Part shown: positions 1 to 8,576 of the stretch, piece by piece | Layout: each line of letters opens with the position of its first letter | Numbering within the stretch: the first letter of the stretch is position 1 | Translations under genes and position numbers: made by a program | Notes under the pieces: model-generated | What the model was told of the DNA's origin: nothing | Database searches by the model: none | The model's input: the letters and a program-made list of their open reading frames with translations, nothing else | NCBI GenBank assembly: GCA_025936825.1 | Contig: JAICSO010000010.1 | Coordinates: forward strand, 1 to 64,000 | DNA: 64,000 nucleotides | From: Terriglobales bacterium | Lineage (GTDB): Bacteria; Acidobacteriota; Terriglobia; Terriglobales; Acidobacteriaceae | Reading direction: 5' to 3'

Positions 1-52
1 GTGTAATGGCGATTTTTCACTAGTTGACTTCGTTGCACAACCAATCTGCAGC

Positions 53-565
53 CTATTCTTGAGTGCGTTGTACTGCCAGAACGGGCATGACGTGCCGCAC
101 GTTGAATAACCAAGATGGCGGCGAACTTGGCGCCGCGGGCTTGTACATAACGGAAGCCCAACCACCGACAACACAACCAGGCACCCCCGAAAGAAATACC
201 TGTTCAACCTTAGGTGCACCGTATCTTTTTAGAGGAAACGTCACGGTGATGATGGTCGGGGAATAGCGAACAAAACGCTCTTCCTTCGTAAACCTGGGTG
301 CGGCGAATATTGCCGCTGTCCGTAATTTCCCAGGTTCTCCTAAGACTTCGACACTCCGCGCTAGGCCAATCTTTGTCAGTTCCAATTGCAGCACGACAAC
401 TCCATCCGTCGATTTGCGTCTGGCAGTTTCTCGGATCAGTTTAACCGTTGGGAGTGTAGCCGAGACCGCAGGTTGGTGAGTCGTTTGCCCGCACTGTGCT
501 ATCGCGCTTTGTCGCTCAAAAACAAAGAACAAAACACCGAGACAGAGGATTGTGGAAATTCGCAT
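53..565 (-). CDS. Secreted protein with TonB C-terminal-like domain
   Basis: 170 residues. It opens with a hydrophobic signal peptide (about residues 1-23, ending SAIAQ). The rest resembles the small alpha/beta C-terminal domain of energy transducer TonB: a VVVLQLELTKIGLARSVEVL strand pair, then RFTKEERFVRYSPTIITVTF. No transmembrane anchor or proline-rich spacer is present, so it is not a full TonB and probably acts in the periplasm. The last 50 residues are unique. Its stop is near the window edge and its upstream neighbour is the IS110 remnant. The family is only moderately certain and the function is unknown. Confidence 0.6.
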   Translation of the reverse strand: MRISTILCLGVLFFVFERQSAIAQCGQTTHQPAVSATLPTVKLIRETARRKSTDGVVVLQLELTKIGLARSVEVLGEPGKLRTAAIFAAPRFTKEERFVRYSPTIITVTFPLKRYGAPKVEQVFLSGVPGCVVGGWASVMYKPAAPSSPPSWLFNVRHVMPVLAVQRTQE

Positions 566-747
566 AGGTCAGGCCATCTCGGGCAATTTCCCTTCAACCA
601 GTTTAGGCGTGTTTTGCAGAAGGAGAGTCGTTACTTTCGTCAACAACTGTTAACAGATGAGATGAGAAGGCCGGTCTCCGGACGGGATGCGGTGTACGCT
701 CCCAAGTTATCAACGTGCTCGAAGCACAGATAAAAAGGAGACCGGCA
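566..747 (+). other. Non-coding left flank of IS110 remnant, possible bridge-RNA region
   Basis: This 180-base stretch before the transposase remnant has no gene. It contains an inverted repeat, CCGGTCTCC at 671-679 and GGAGACCGG at 737-745, the second copy ending two bases before the transposase ATG. In IS110-group elements the non-coding left end encodes the structured bridge RNA that pairs with target and donor DNA. Whether one survives here is inference; the element itself is dead. Confidence 0.3.
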
Positions 748-1309
748 ATGAAGAAGGTTAGCACCACACTGGCAAAGCAGAGCAGGAAAAATTCACAGCA
801 GAAACTGACCGTGGGACTGGATCTGGGAGATCGCAACAGCTGGTATTGCGTGCTGGATGAAACCGGCCAGATACAACTGGAGCAGCGAGTGCGTACTACT
901 GCGAAAGGCTTGCAGGAGATTTTCGGTGCGATGCCGCGCAGCCGGATCGCACTGGAAACGGGGACGCATTCACCCTGGATCAGTCGCTTGCTGAGGCAGT
1001 TGGGATCCGAAGTAATCGTTGCGAATGCCCGCCATCGAATCAGTCATCGAGTGCATTGACGAGTACAACGAGCGGGTGGAGAAACTGGCGCAAGCGAGAT
1101 ATCCGCAAGTTGCCGTGCTGAAGCAAGTGAAGGGGGTAGGCACGCTGATCGCGTTGACGTTCCTTCTGACTCTGGAAGACCCTCATCGGTTCTCAAAAAG
1201 CCGCGACGTGGGCGGCTATCTAGGACTGCAGCCGGGACGCAGGAAATCAGGGCAGAGCGAGCCGCAGATGCACATCAGTAAGGAAGGCGATCCTGATAAC
1301 AGCTGTTAG
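748..1309 (+). pseudogene. IS110-family transposase, internally deleted and truncated
   Basis: Two pieces of one IS110-type (DEDD recombinase) transposase lie in different frames. The first (748-1059, ATG behind an AAAGGAG ribosome site) has the N-terminal DEDD domain: GLDLGDRNSWYCVLDE and the acidic ALETGTHS, up to IVANAR. The second (about 1040-1309) has the C-terminal IS116/IS110/IS902 domain: LLKQVKGVGTLIALTFLL type sequence, then GLQPGRRKSGQSEPQ and ISKEGD. Family members are about 330-400 residues. Here roughly 100 or more residues are missing between the pieces, the frame changes at the junction, and the sequence stops just after ISKEGD, before the catalytic serine region. It is therefore a non-functional relic. 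Confidence 0.85.
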
Positions 1310-1400
1310 CACAAGCATGCACTTCCGATGTCAAGAAATCATACGGAACGGTCTTCAATTGCGGGGTACTGGCGCTATCGAAGTCGCCCAAGAGTCAGTC

Positions 1401-2645
1401 TCAGAGTGATGCAGACTCGCCTTGCGTCAATTCCTGCGGGGCGAACAGCGGAATTGCTGCTTCCGTTTCAACCGAATCCCTGTCGCTTACTTGTGTTCGC
1501 TTTTCCACTTCTTCGAATCTCGATTTCAGCGCAAGGCAGGGCTGCTCGAGAAATTTTCTCGAGAGGGCAGCGACTGCGAAAGACAACAGAATGACGACTG
1601 CGGATCTTGTCAGGACGGTTTCCGTCGGCCCCAGGTGAAGGCGGTTTGCGAACAGAGCTTGATAGCCGTCGCCGATCGAAAGATGGATGAGATAGAGACA
1701 GTAACTCAGGGCTCCCGACAACTGCAGGAATGGATTCCTGAGAACGCTTGTCCAGGCAGTTCCGCGATACACGAGGGAAAGGACGAAGGGAATCGCAAAA
1801 GCAAAATAGGCTTGTGTATATGTGAATGCCAAACCCACCGGCGTTTTTGTGCCAAAGATCCCATGACCAGCGCCTGCAATGGTGACGACACATAACATGG
1901 CCAGGCAAATGGCAGCGATCACAAGCGCGGTCTTACGATTGAATCGCTGCGAGCGCGCCCAAATGGCGATCGTCGCCCCGGTTGCAAGTCCGTCGAATCT
2001 GAACCAGGACAGAACGATGATGGTGCCGGGATTCATCCCCTTCAAGGCAAAAATTCCGCGCAAGATCGGACACCCTATGAAGATCGCCAGACAAATCCAG
2101 ATCAGTTTCTTCCGATCTACCAACAGAACAAATGCCGGCCAGAGAAGATAAAAATGCTCCTCCACCGCCAACGACCAGAGCACGGTGGGGCCGTGGGGCA
2201 CGGCGAAGTGGAGCAAGGGAGCTAGGTTTGCACCAAAGACGGAACTCAACAGCAGATAGCGGTCATAGGGGTGGTACAAAAACGCCCACACCAGCACGAC
2301 CGTGAAGTACAGAGGCATGATGCGGAGGAACCGTCGCGCATAGAAATTCCGGAAATAGTGCGGTCGTTCTCGGGTGTCGAGCAATATCCCGGTAATAAGG
2401 AACCCCGACAACATGAAGAAAAGGTCCACCCCCAGCCAGCCGTGCCCGATTGCCACCTGCATCGACCAAGGCAGAAAACTGAGTGCTCCTTGTGGACTCG
2501 GGAATGCCGTAATCACGTGAACGAGGAGAACCATCCAAATAGCGATGGCCCGAATGCCATCAAGTTCGGGAATTCGGCTTTCCAAACCATTGCCGCTCGT
2601 TTTCTGTCCCACACTCTTCATCGGTTCTCCTCGACTTCGCTTCAA
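1401..2645 (-). CDS. Acyltransferase 3 family membrane protein (OafA-like)
   Basis: 414 residues with about ten membrane segments. It shows the hallmarks of the acyltransferase-3 family, which moves acetyl or other acyl groups onto cell-surface sugars: IPELDGIRAIAIWMVLLVHV near residue 25 with the conserved histidine, FFMLSGFLITG, the RRFLRIMPLY arginine motif, and LWSLAVEEHFYLLWP. The C-terminal 40 residues are hydrophilic. No polysaccharide genes flank it, so the acceptor cannot be named. Its 3' end runs into DNA just beyond the IS110 remnant. The start at 2645 gives a short cytoplasmic lead; methionine 9 is an alternative. Confidence 0.88.
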   Translation of the reverse strand: MKRSRGEPMKSVGQKTSGNGLESRIPELDGIRAIAIWMVLLVHVITAFPSPQGALSFLPWSMQVAIGHGWLGVDLFFMLSGFLITGILLDTRERPHYFRNFYARRFLRIMPLYFTVVLVWAFLYHPYDRYLLLSSVFGANLAPLLHFAVPHGPTVLWSLAVEEHFYLLWPAFVLLVDRKKLIWICLAIFIGCPILRGIFALKGMNPGTIIVLSWFRFDGLATGATIAIWARSQRFNRKTALVIAAICLAMLCVVTIAGAGHGIFGTKTPVGLAFTYTQAYFAFAIPFVLSLVYRGTAWTSVLRNPFLQLSGALSYCLYLIHLSIGDGYQALFANRLHLGPTETVLTRSAVVILLSFAVAALSRKFLEQPCLALKSRFEEVEKRTQVSDRDSVETEAAIPLFAPQELTQGESASL

Positions 2646-3235
2646 TTCCGCCCTGTTTTCTATTCACATTGCCATGCAAAAGGCGCGAGAAATCACCCTT
2701 TGTAAAAGGCGATTGCAACCTTCTGTAGGATTCTCTGGCAGAGAAGCAGCTTGCTTTTGACCCCGAGCAGCTGTCGCGAAAATAAAACAGGCGCCTCGGC
2801 TCCGTTTGAGTCGAGAGGCGCCTGGGCAGCCCTCCCCCAAGAACTGCTCAGGTTGACGATACTTCGGTCGACTCACCTTGTGAATGGCACGAACGTGCTA
2901 CGGAATCCTCCCGATTTCCTCAACTGGCGCGGGATTTGGCGGAATTTCCCCCCCAAGGGATTGTTGCAAAGTTCATCAAGAATTTACATTGGAAATGTCA
3001 GGAGTCGGACAATCCCTTGCCGCCGAGAGGCCGCAGTTTCACGCTCTCAAAGCTCTCCACAAGGGTCTTGATCGAAGCACTAGAGCTTTCACGCTTTGTA
3101 ACTGAAGCGAGGCGTCGTGCTCCGCCTCGCTCCTCCAAACCTCGTAAGCAAGCACAGCGTTCGGATTCGTCGGAGCTAAGGTGACGACATACATCTCGCA
3201 GCCGGACACAGGCGCAATCTCCGGGCAGGAAATCG
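2646..3235. other. 590-base gene-less stretch with possible small RNA
   Basis: The reading frames here are short, mutually overlapping and unlike any protein I recognise. The minus strand ends in a strong intrinsic terminator at 2781-2822. It also contains a small hairpin, GCACGTTCGTGC near 2890, and G/C-rich runs (for example 2947-2956) that could fold. A terminator with no gene in front of it suggests a minus-strand non-coding transcript starting within 2823-3100. I could not match it to 6S RNA, SRP RNA, RNase P or any riboswitch. Confidence 0.4.
2781..2822 (-). terminator. Intrinsic terminator, minus strand
   Basis: Perfect 8-bp stem GGCGCCTC/GAGGCGCC (2790-2797 with 2815-2822). Read on the minus strand it is followed by TGTTTTATTTT. 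No protein gene ends just before it, so it probably closes a non-coding transcript. The acyltransferase begins 145 bases further on. Confidence 0.7.
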
Positions 3236-5494
3236 TTATTTCACTTCAAACGTTCCCGCTACGCCGCTGGCGGAGTCCGGCGCGACCCAGACGTCGTAGG
3301 TACCAGAGTTGACAACCCAATGCATCTGCGGATCATAAGAACCGAGGTCGTTGGCCTTGACGCTGAAGTCGACTGTCTTACGCTCTCCCGGGCGAAGGGT
3401 GACCCGCTCGAATCCCTTGAGTTCGCGAACTGGCCTTGAGGTCAGTCCGACGCGGTCGTGAACGTAAAGCTGGACGACTTCTGTAGCCTCGCGCGAACCG
3501 GTGTTCTCCACATCGGCCGTGACCTCAAGGCTGCCATCCGGGGCAATCGTCGGGGTTTTTACCGCAAGATGGCTATAGCTGAACTTCGAGTAGGTCAGTC
3601 CGAAACCGAATGGGAAGAGCGCAGTATTGGGGAGATCGAGGTAGCCGGTGTGCCATCGATCCGGAGAACTCGGACGCCCGGTCGCGCGGTGGTTGTAGTA
3701 GATCGGAATCTCGCCCAAGGTGCGCGGCCAACTGATGGCAAGGCGACCGCTGGGCGAGGCATCCCCGAAGAGGATGTTCGCTATGGCATTGCCCGCCTGA
3801 ACGCCGGGGAACCATGCCTGCAAGATTGCCTGCGTGTGGTAGGTCGCCCAACGGATGTCCAACGGGCGGCCGCTCTCAACCACGAGCACCACCGGCTTCT
3901 TGGTTGCGAGCACTGCATTTGCCAGCTTGAGTTGGTCCCCCGGGAAATCGAGTGAGGCGCGGGAACTGGCCTCGCCCGTCATTCCGGCCAACTCGCCTAG
4001 GAACAGCACGACGACATCGGCTTTATTCGCCGCTGCCACTGCATCGTCGATGCTCGAAGGCTTATTGGTGTTCGCAATTCCCTTCACGCCGGTTGCGGAC
4101 GGCGGGGCTGGTGAAGCGACTCCCGCGCCCAGACCGCCTTCGAAGGACGGGATGCCGACGCCCTTGGCGTAGAGCACGTGCTCTTTGCCAATCTTGCCGA
4201 CGATTCCTTCCAATGGGCTCACCGCATCTATCGCTTGCCCATTTCCAGCCCATGGTCCGAGTTGCGAAGCCTTGTCATCTGCAAGCGGGCCGATCACGGC
4301 AACTGTTTTGGTCTTAGCAAGAGGCAGAACCTCCGACTTGTTTTGCAGCAGCACCATGGATTCCTGCGCCAGCTTGCGGGCAACTTGCAGGTTTTCCGGC
4401 GTCAAGATGTCGGTCTTCTCGCGTTTGGGGTCGGCGTAGGGATGCTCGAAGAGTCCAGCCTCAAATTTCACCCGGAGAACTCGACGCACAGCTTCGTCGA
4501 CGACGCTTTCCGGCAGTTTGCCGGAACGAACGAGCTCCGGAATGTGCTCGAAAGCGTTGTCAACCATATCCATGTCAACGCCCGCTTTAATAGATTTCGC
4601 GGCCGCATCGGCATCGTCAGTGGCGAATCCGTGGGCCAGAAGCTCGTGCACCGCTCCCCAATCGCTGACGACGAAGCCGTTGAACTTCCACTCGTCACGA
4701 AGAATGTCCGTCAGGGTGTGGTGATTTGCAACACCGGGGATGCCGTTCAAGTCCTGGAATGACGACATGAACGTGCCAATCCCGGCATCGACCGCACCTT
4801 TGAAGGGCGGCAAATAGATTTCACGGAGAAGCTGCTCAGAAATGTCGACGGTGTTGTAGTCGCGTCCGCCTTCCGCCGCACCGTAGGCAACGTAGTGCTT
4901 GGCGCAGGCGACCACGCTGTCGGGATCCGCGATGCTCTTACCTTGAAAGCCGCGAACTTTGGCAGCAGCAACCCTCGACCCGAGATAGGGATCCTCACCG
5001 ATGCCTTCCACGATCCGGCCCCAGCGGGGATCGCGCGCGATATCAAGCATAGGAGCAAACACCCATTTCACGCCGGAAGCAGTGGCCTCCTTTGCGGCCA
5101 CGCGCTCCGCCTGTTCGAGGAGCGGCATGTCGAAGCTGCCCGTGCTAGCAATCGGAACCGGAAACACGGTGCGGTAGCCGTGGATGACGTCGAACCCCAG
5201 AATCAACGGAATCTTGAGTCGCGAATGTTCGACCGCGGCACGCTGAGCCTCGTTGGCGTTGTCAGCGCCGAGGACTCCTAGTAGCGATCCGACTTTTCCT
5301 TCTCGAATGGCCTGCAGTGATTCCGGCGTTTTCCCAGCCAGCTGCGTCAACTGGCCAGCCTTCTCTTCCAATGTCATCTGCTTGAGAAGGGCGTCTACTT
5401 TGCTGTCGATGTCTGAAGAATTCTGCTGGGCAATCGCGAAGGTGGTCGTGAGTAACAGTAAAGAAGGCAGGAAAAAGCGATGAAGTACGCGCAT
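3236..5494 (-). CDS. bglX: Secreted glycoside hydrolase family 3 beta-glucosidase (BglX-like)
   Basis: 752 residues, typical of GH3. A signal peptide (residues 1-22, ending FAIAQ) sends it to the periplasm or outside. The N-terminal TIM-barrel domain carries the LGFDVIHGYRTVFPVPIAS substrate loop, ACAKHYVAYGAAEGGRDY and FVVSDWGAVHEL, whose aspartate is the expected nucleophile. The second alpha/beta domain follows from about residue 390, with LDFPGDQLKLANAVL. A fibronectin-III-like domain ends the protein (VTADVENTGSREATEVVQLY). It removes terminal beta-linked glucose from oligosaccharides. It stands alone; a second GH3 enzyme of a different subgroup lies at 44809-47034. Start chosen at 5494 because the signal peptide begins there. 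Confidence 0.94.
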   Translation of the reverse strand: MRVLHRFFLPSLLLLTTTFAIAQQNSSDIDSKVDALLKQMTLEEKAGQLTQLAGKTPESLQAIREGKVGSLLGVLGADNANEAQRAAVEHSRLKIPLILGFDVIHGYRTVFPVPIASTGSFDMPLLEQAERVAAKEATASGVKWVFAPMLDIARDPRWGRIVEGIGEDPYLGSRVAAAKVRGFQGKSIADPDSVVACAKHYVAYGAAEGGRDYNTVDISEQLLREIYLPPFKGAVDAGIGTFMSSFQDLNGIPGVANHHTLTDILRDEWKFNGFVVSDWGAVHELLAHGFATDDADAAAKSIKAGVDMDMVDNAFEHIPELVRSGKLPESVVDEAVRRVLRVKFEAGLFEHPYADPKREKTDILTPENLQVARKLAQESMVLLQNKSEVLPLAKTKTVAVIGPLADDKASQLGPWAGNGQAIDAVSPLEGIVGKIGKEHVLYAKGVGIPSFEGGLGAGVASPAPPSATGVKGIANTNKPSSIDDAVAAANKADVVVLFLGELAGMTGEASSRASLDFPGDQLKLANAVLATKKPVVLVVESGRPLDIRWATYHTQAILQAWFPGVQAGNAIANILFGDASPSGRLAISWPRTLGEIPIYYNHRATGRPSSPDRWHTGYLDLPNTALFPFGFGLTYSKFSYSHLAVKTPTIAPDGSLEVTADVENTGSREATEVVQLYVHDRVGLTSRPVRELKGFERVTLRPGERKTVDFSVKANDLGSYDPQMHWVVNSGTYDVWVAPDSASGVAGTFEVK

Positions 5495-5578
5495 TAAGGT
5501 CCTCCGAGACGAGGTAGTTTAACAGAGCGAGTTCGGAGTCTGCGCAGCGGAGCTTGATGCTAGGACTTTAATACAGGA

Positions 5579-5644
5579 AGAGCAGGGCGGCAAAATGGCG
5601 ACGCTCAGGGGTGATATCACCACCCGCCGCCTCTGCTCTTTTGC
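5579..5644. terminator. Long stem-loop between membrane-protein gene and GH3 gene
   Basis: AGAGCAG plus GGCGGC at 5579-5591 pair with GCCGCC plus CTGCTCT at 5626-5639 (13 bp, one bulge). The loop holds the perfect palindrome GGTGATATCACC (5610-5621). TTTT follows on the plus strand. On the minus strand it lies after the gene at 5767-6162 and would separate that gene from the glucosidase. Confidence 0.5.
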
Positions 5645-5766
5645 GCGGCGAGCGTTGAGCTCACCGGCAAAGTCGAGGCACGCCAGCTTTCACCTGACCA
5701 GCGGCAATTTTGCCGCAATGGCTCTTTGTCGTGCAGAACAAGAATTCGAGAGCAGAAGGGCCAGGT

Positions 5767-6162
5767 TTAGGCGGCGGAACGAATCGGCGGAGCTCGCCCG
5801 TGAATCGGGCGTTCAAGTAGCGACGAAAGAGAGGGCAGAGCAGTTGCAATTCGAACGAATCCAAATACTCGGAACAAGCTTGCCAACAGGGCGCTCAGCA
5901 CGAACAGAATCGCTGTGAAATGCTCCACGCTGACATGAGCTGCATTGACCAGCTTCTTGCTTGGATTCGAGTCTTCACTAACAAACGCCTGTAGGTGCAG
6001 GTCGTCGGAAACTGAAATGGATGGGAACAACAACAAAAGCGCACAGCAGAGCGCCCCGAAAGCCACCAGAAACTGCTTGCGCCGGCTTGGAACAAAGCTC
6101 AGGAAAGCCGACACTGCTGTGCCTGCCAAGAGCGCCCAGACGACATTTAACAACAGTTCCAT
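5767..6162 (-). CDS. Small membrane protein, unknown
   Basis: 131 residues with three hydrophobic segments: about 2-25 (LLLNVVWALLAGTAVSAFL), 30-50 (FLVAFGALCCALLLLFPSIS) and 85-108. A polar loop between segments two and three probably faces the periplasm, and a basic C-terminal tail lies in the cytoplasm. I do not recognise a family. It lies between the efflux operon and the glucosidase on the same strand, with a 59-base gap to the operon's last gene, so it could be read through from there. Confidence 0.6.
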   Translation of the reverse strand: MELLLNVVWALLAGTAVSAFLSFVPSRRKQFLVAFGALCCALLLLFPSISVSDDLHLQAFVSEDSNPSKKLVNAAHVSVEHFTAILFVLSALLASLFRVFGFVRIATALPSLSSLLERPIHGRAPPIRSAA

Positions 6163-6221
6163 TCAGTGAAGTTCAGAACTACGGAGCTCAATCATACAGC
6201 AAAGAGCCAGCCATCACTTAC

Positions 6222-7076
6222 CTACTGTGATGCGGACAGACACCCGCAGGCTGTAGGCGGTGGCTCGATATCCTTTGGGATTCGAGCGCTTGTACCTGTC
6301 GCTGAAACACCGTCATCCTGACGTCTCCGCAGATGGTACAACTCACCGACCGAGTATGTCACTCCTGCCATGAACATGGCGTGCGGGATCGGCCCAGTCA
6401 ACCTGCCCATCATTCCTATATCAAACACCAACCGTGAACTGGCGTTGTAGGTTTCCGACAAAATAAATTGAGCGCTTCCCGGTAAGCCGGCGCTCGACCG
6501 GGTAACGCCGGAAAGTTCTCCATCCACGCCCCAATTTCCGACGATAGGGTGCGACCATGCCAAGGCATTCAGAAAGTTGTGGTCCCAGCCGTCTTGCGTG
6601 CCCAGGAGATTCCCAATTAGGTTGTAGTCGAAATGATGCTTTCCGAGGTCCTTGCTGACCAGAAGCATTAGTGAATGGTCGGGATAGCCTGAACCGAGTA
6701 AGTTTCCTGCCGTGGGAGCTTTGAACATGTACATCAAGGCAATTGAAGGCTGGCGATCGTGATCGCCCGTGAATCGATATTTGAAGCCGGCGGACACGTC
6801 GCCGAAGCCGTGAGCGCCAGAATCAGCGGTGATGGGGTTGTTTGCAAAGCGGAGCTCAAGGTTCGTGGTCGCGCCAAACTTCAACAGTCCGTTCAAGTCC
6901 TGGTGCGAAGAGGCCGCATCGACTCCCCATTCAGTTTCGAGTACGCCGAGTTGCACCGGCTGCGCAGTGGTCGATACTGTCGGCCGATTTGGCACAGCGG
7001 TGATGTCGTTCTGCGCGAACGCAGATACCGGAGCTAAGGCGAAAAAGCCCAAGACGAGTGCGAAATTCAGCTTCAC
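6222..7076 (-). CDS. Outer-membrane beta-barrel protein (phenol MetA-pathway-like transporter family)
   Basis: 284 residues with a signal peptide (residues 1-21, ending VSAFAQ). The body alternates polar and hydrophobic residues as in beta-barrels, for example LELRFANNPITADSG, GFGDVSAGFKYRF and FDYNLIGNLLGTQ. This resembles the 'putative MetA-pathway of phenol degradation' family, whose role is poorly defined. It begins 33 bases after the RND outer-membrane channel gene and is the last gene of that operon. An accessory passage across the outer membrane is therefore a reasonable inference. The last 40 residues are basic and proline-rich. Confidence 0.7.
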   Translation of the reverse strand: MKLNFALVLGFFALAPVSAFAQNDITAVPNRPTVSTTAQPVQLGVLETEWGVDAASSHQDLNGLLKFGATTNLELRFANNPITADSGAHGFGDVSAGFKYRFTGDHDRQPSIALMYMFKAPTAGNLLGSGYPDHSLMLLVSKDLGKHHFDYNLIGNLLGTQDGWDHNFLNALAWSHPIVGNWGVDGELSGVTRSSAGLPGSAQFILSETYNASSRLVFDIGMMGRLTGPIPHAMFMAGVTYSVGELYHLRRRQDDGVSATGTSARIPKDIEPPPTACGCLSASQ

Positions 7077-7109
7077 GCGAGATTACGCTCAGGTTATCCG
7101 AAAACCAGG

Positions 7110-8576
7110 TCAGGGCTGTATGGCTTGTTTGAGGCTGGGCTTGATTCCAACGGATGCAAGGCTGGCGCTGTCCCAACCGCCGCCAAGAGCTTTGACCAAA
7201 AGCACGGATGAGAGCAGGCGCTGGCCACGGAGCTGGGTGGCGAGGCGTTCGTTGGTAAGAAGCTGCTCCTGAGCAGTGATGACGTCGAGGTAAGTCACCA
7301 GACCGCCGCTATAACGGGCATTGGCTAGGTTCAGGGCTCGGGTTGCGGCTTCCACGGCTTGATCCTGCGAGGTTGACGCGGAAGAGAGAGCGTTGAGGCT
7401 GCTTAAGGAGTCCTCTACTTGTTGGAAAGCTGTGAGGGCCGATTCACGATAGTTGGCGGCGGTTTCCTCGTAGGCAGCACGGGCATTTTCGAGCGCAGCA
7501 CGATTCCGGCCGCCGTTCAGAATCGGTTGAAGTGCGGAAATGCCCAGCGACCAGAACGTGCTGGAAACGTTCAACAAGCTTCCCAGCCCTCTGCTCTCCC
7601 AACCTGCGGAGCCACCAATTCCGATGCTAGGAAACAGGGCAGCGCGTGCCACTCCGATGCGCGCATTCGCTGCTGCAACGTTGCGTTCTGCTTCGGCGAT
7701 GTCCGGGCGCCGCTCCAGGAGTTCCGAAGGAAGCAGCAGAGGAATCGCAGGCGGTTGCGCGTCTAGAGCTCGAACTGGAGCGACAAACGAGGAAGCCGGC
7801 AGTCCCTGGAGCGCGGCTAACGCATGCTGAAACTGGTCGCGCTGCTGCTGCAGAAGCGCAAGTTGCGCCTGACTGGCATTTAGAACGGTCTGCTGCTGGG
7901 CGACGTCGAGTCCTGAAGCCGCGCCGCCGGTGTGGCGATTCTCGACCACTTGCAGACCTTTCTGCTCGCAATCAATTGCTTTGCGGACCACCGCCATTTC
8001 TGCGTCCAGTTCGCGCAGTTGGAAGAAGTCGGCTGCCACTTCCGACGTAATGGTCAGGCGAACGTTTTCGAGATCCGCCGCTGAGGCCTGGTATTGCTCA
8101 TTTGCGGCTTCGACACTCCGGCGTACGCGACCGAAGAGATCGAGCTCGTAGTTCAGATCAAATGGAATCTGAAAAAGATTTTGCGTGACCGGCGCTGTAG
8201 CAGCGGTTCCGCCGAGCGTGGGGCGATTCCCGGAAAGGCGCTCCCGCTGTACTGACGGATTCACGCTGAGTTGCGGGTAGTAATTCGATGCCGTAATACG
8301 CGCAAAGGAACGAGCCTCCGCGAGACGGGCCACCGCAGCTTTGAGGCTTTGGTTACTGGCGAGAGCGCGATCCTCGTATTGGTTCAGTTCGGGATCGCTG
8401 AAAAGAGTCCACCAAGTGCCCTTCGCGAGTGTATCCTTTGGGGCCGCGTCCCGCCAGGGCGCCGGCGCCTGCCAGTTTTGTGGAACCGTGACCTCGGGCT
8501 TCTGATACTTGGGTTCGCCTCCAAACACGGGTGCCGCACAGGCCAGCAAAAGCAATGCTGCAAATGATTGCTTCAC
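7110..8576 (-). CDS. RND efflux outer-membrane channel, NodT/OprM family
   Basis: 488 residues. It forms the TolC-like trimeric channel that carries substrates from the pump through periplasm and outer membrane. Two outer-membrane-efflux repeats are visible: PFDLNYELDLFGRVRRSVEA with YQASAADLENVRLTITSEVA in the first half, and SELLERRPDIAEAERNVAAA with ATQLRGQRLLSSVLLVKALG in the second. The signal peptide reads LLLLACAAP and contains a weak lipobox, so it may be lipid-anchored. The start is GTG, overlapping the adaptor's stop (GTGA), which implies translational coupling. Confidence 0.93.
   Translation of the reverse strand: MKQSFAALLLLACAAPVFGGEPKYQKPEVTVPQNWQAPAPWRDAAPKDTLAKGTWWTLFSDPELNQYEDRALASNQSLKAAVARLAEARSFARITASNYYPQLSVNPSVQRERLSGNRPTLGGTAATAPVTQNLFQIPFDLNYELDLFGRVRRSVEAANEQYQASAADLENVRLTITSEVAADFFQLRELDAEMAVVRKAIDCEQKGLQVVENRHTGGAASGLDVAQQQTVLNASQAQLALLQQQRDQFQHALAALQGLPASSFVAPVRALDAQPPAIPLLLPSELLERRPDIAEAERNVAAANARIGVARAALFPSIGIGGSAGWESRGLGSLLNVSSTFWSLGISALQPILNGGRNRAALENARAAYEETAANYRESALTAFQQVEDSLSSLNALSSASTSQDQAVEAATRALNLANARYSGGLVTYLDVITAQEQLLTNERLATQLRGQRLLSSVLLVKALGGGWDSASLASVGIKPSLKQAIQP

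Noticed and set aside
1328-1594. Open frame just after the IS110 remnant
   Set aside because: It crosses into the 3' end of the acyltransferase gene on the other strand and matches no transposase C-terminus.
2823-3000. 6S RNA on the minus strand
   Set aside because: A terminator and foldable sequence are present, but I could not build the open central bubble with two long flanking stems that defines 6S RNA; kept only as an unnamed candidate.
4178-4762. Plus-strand open frame of 194 codons opposite the first GH3 gene
   Set aside because: Shadow of the GH3 gene; no signal, motif or ribosome site.
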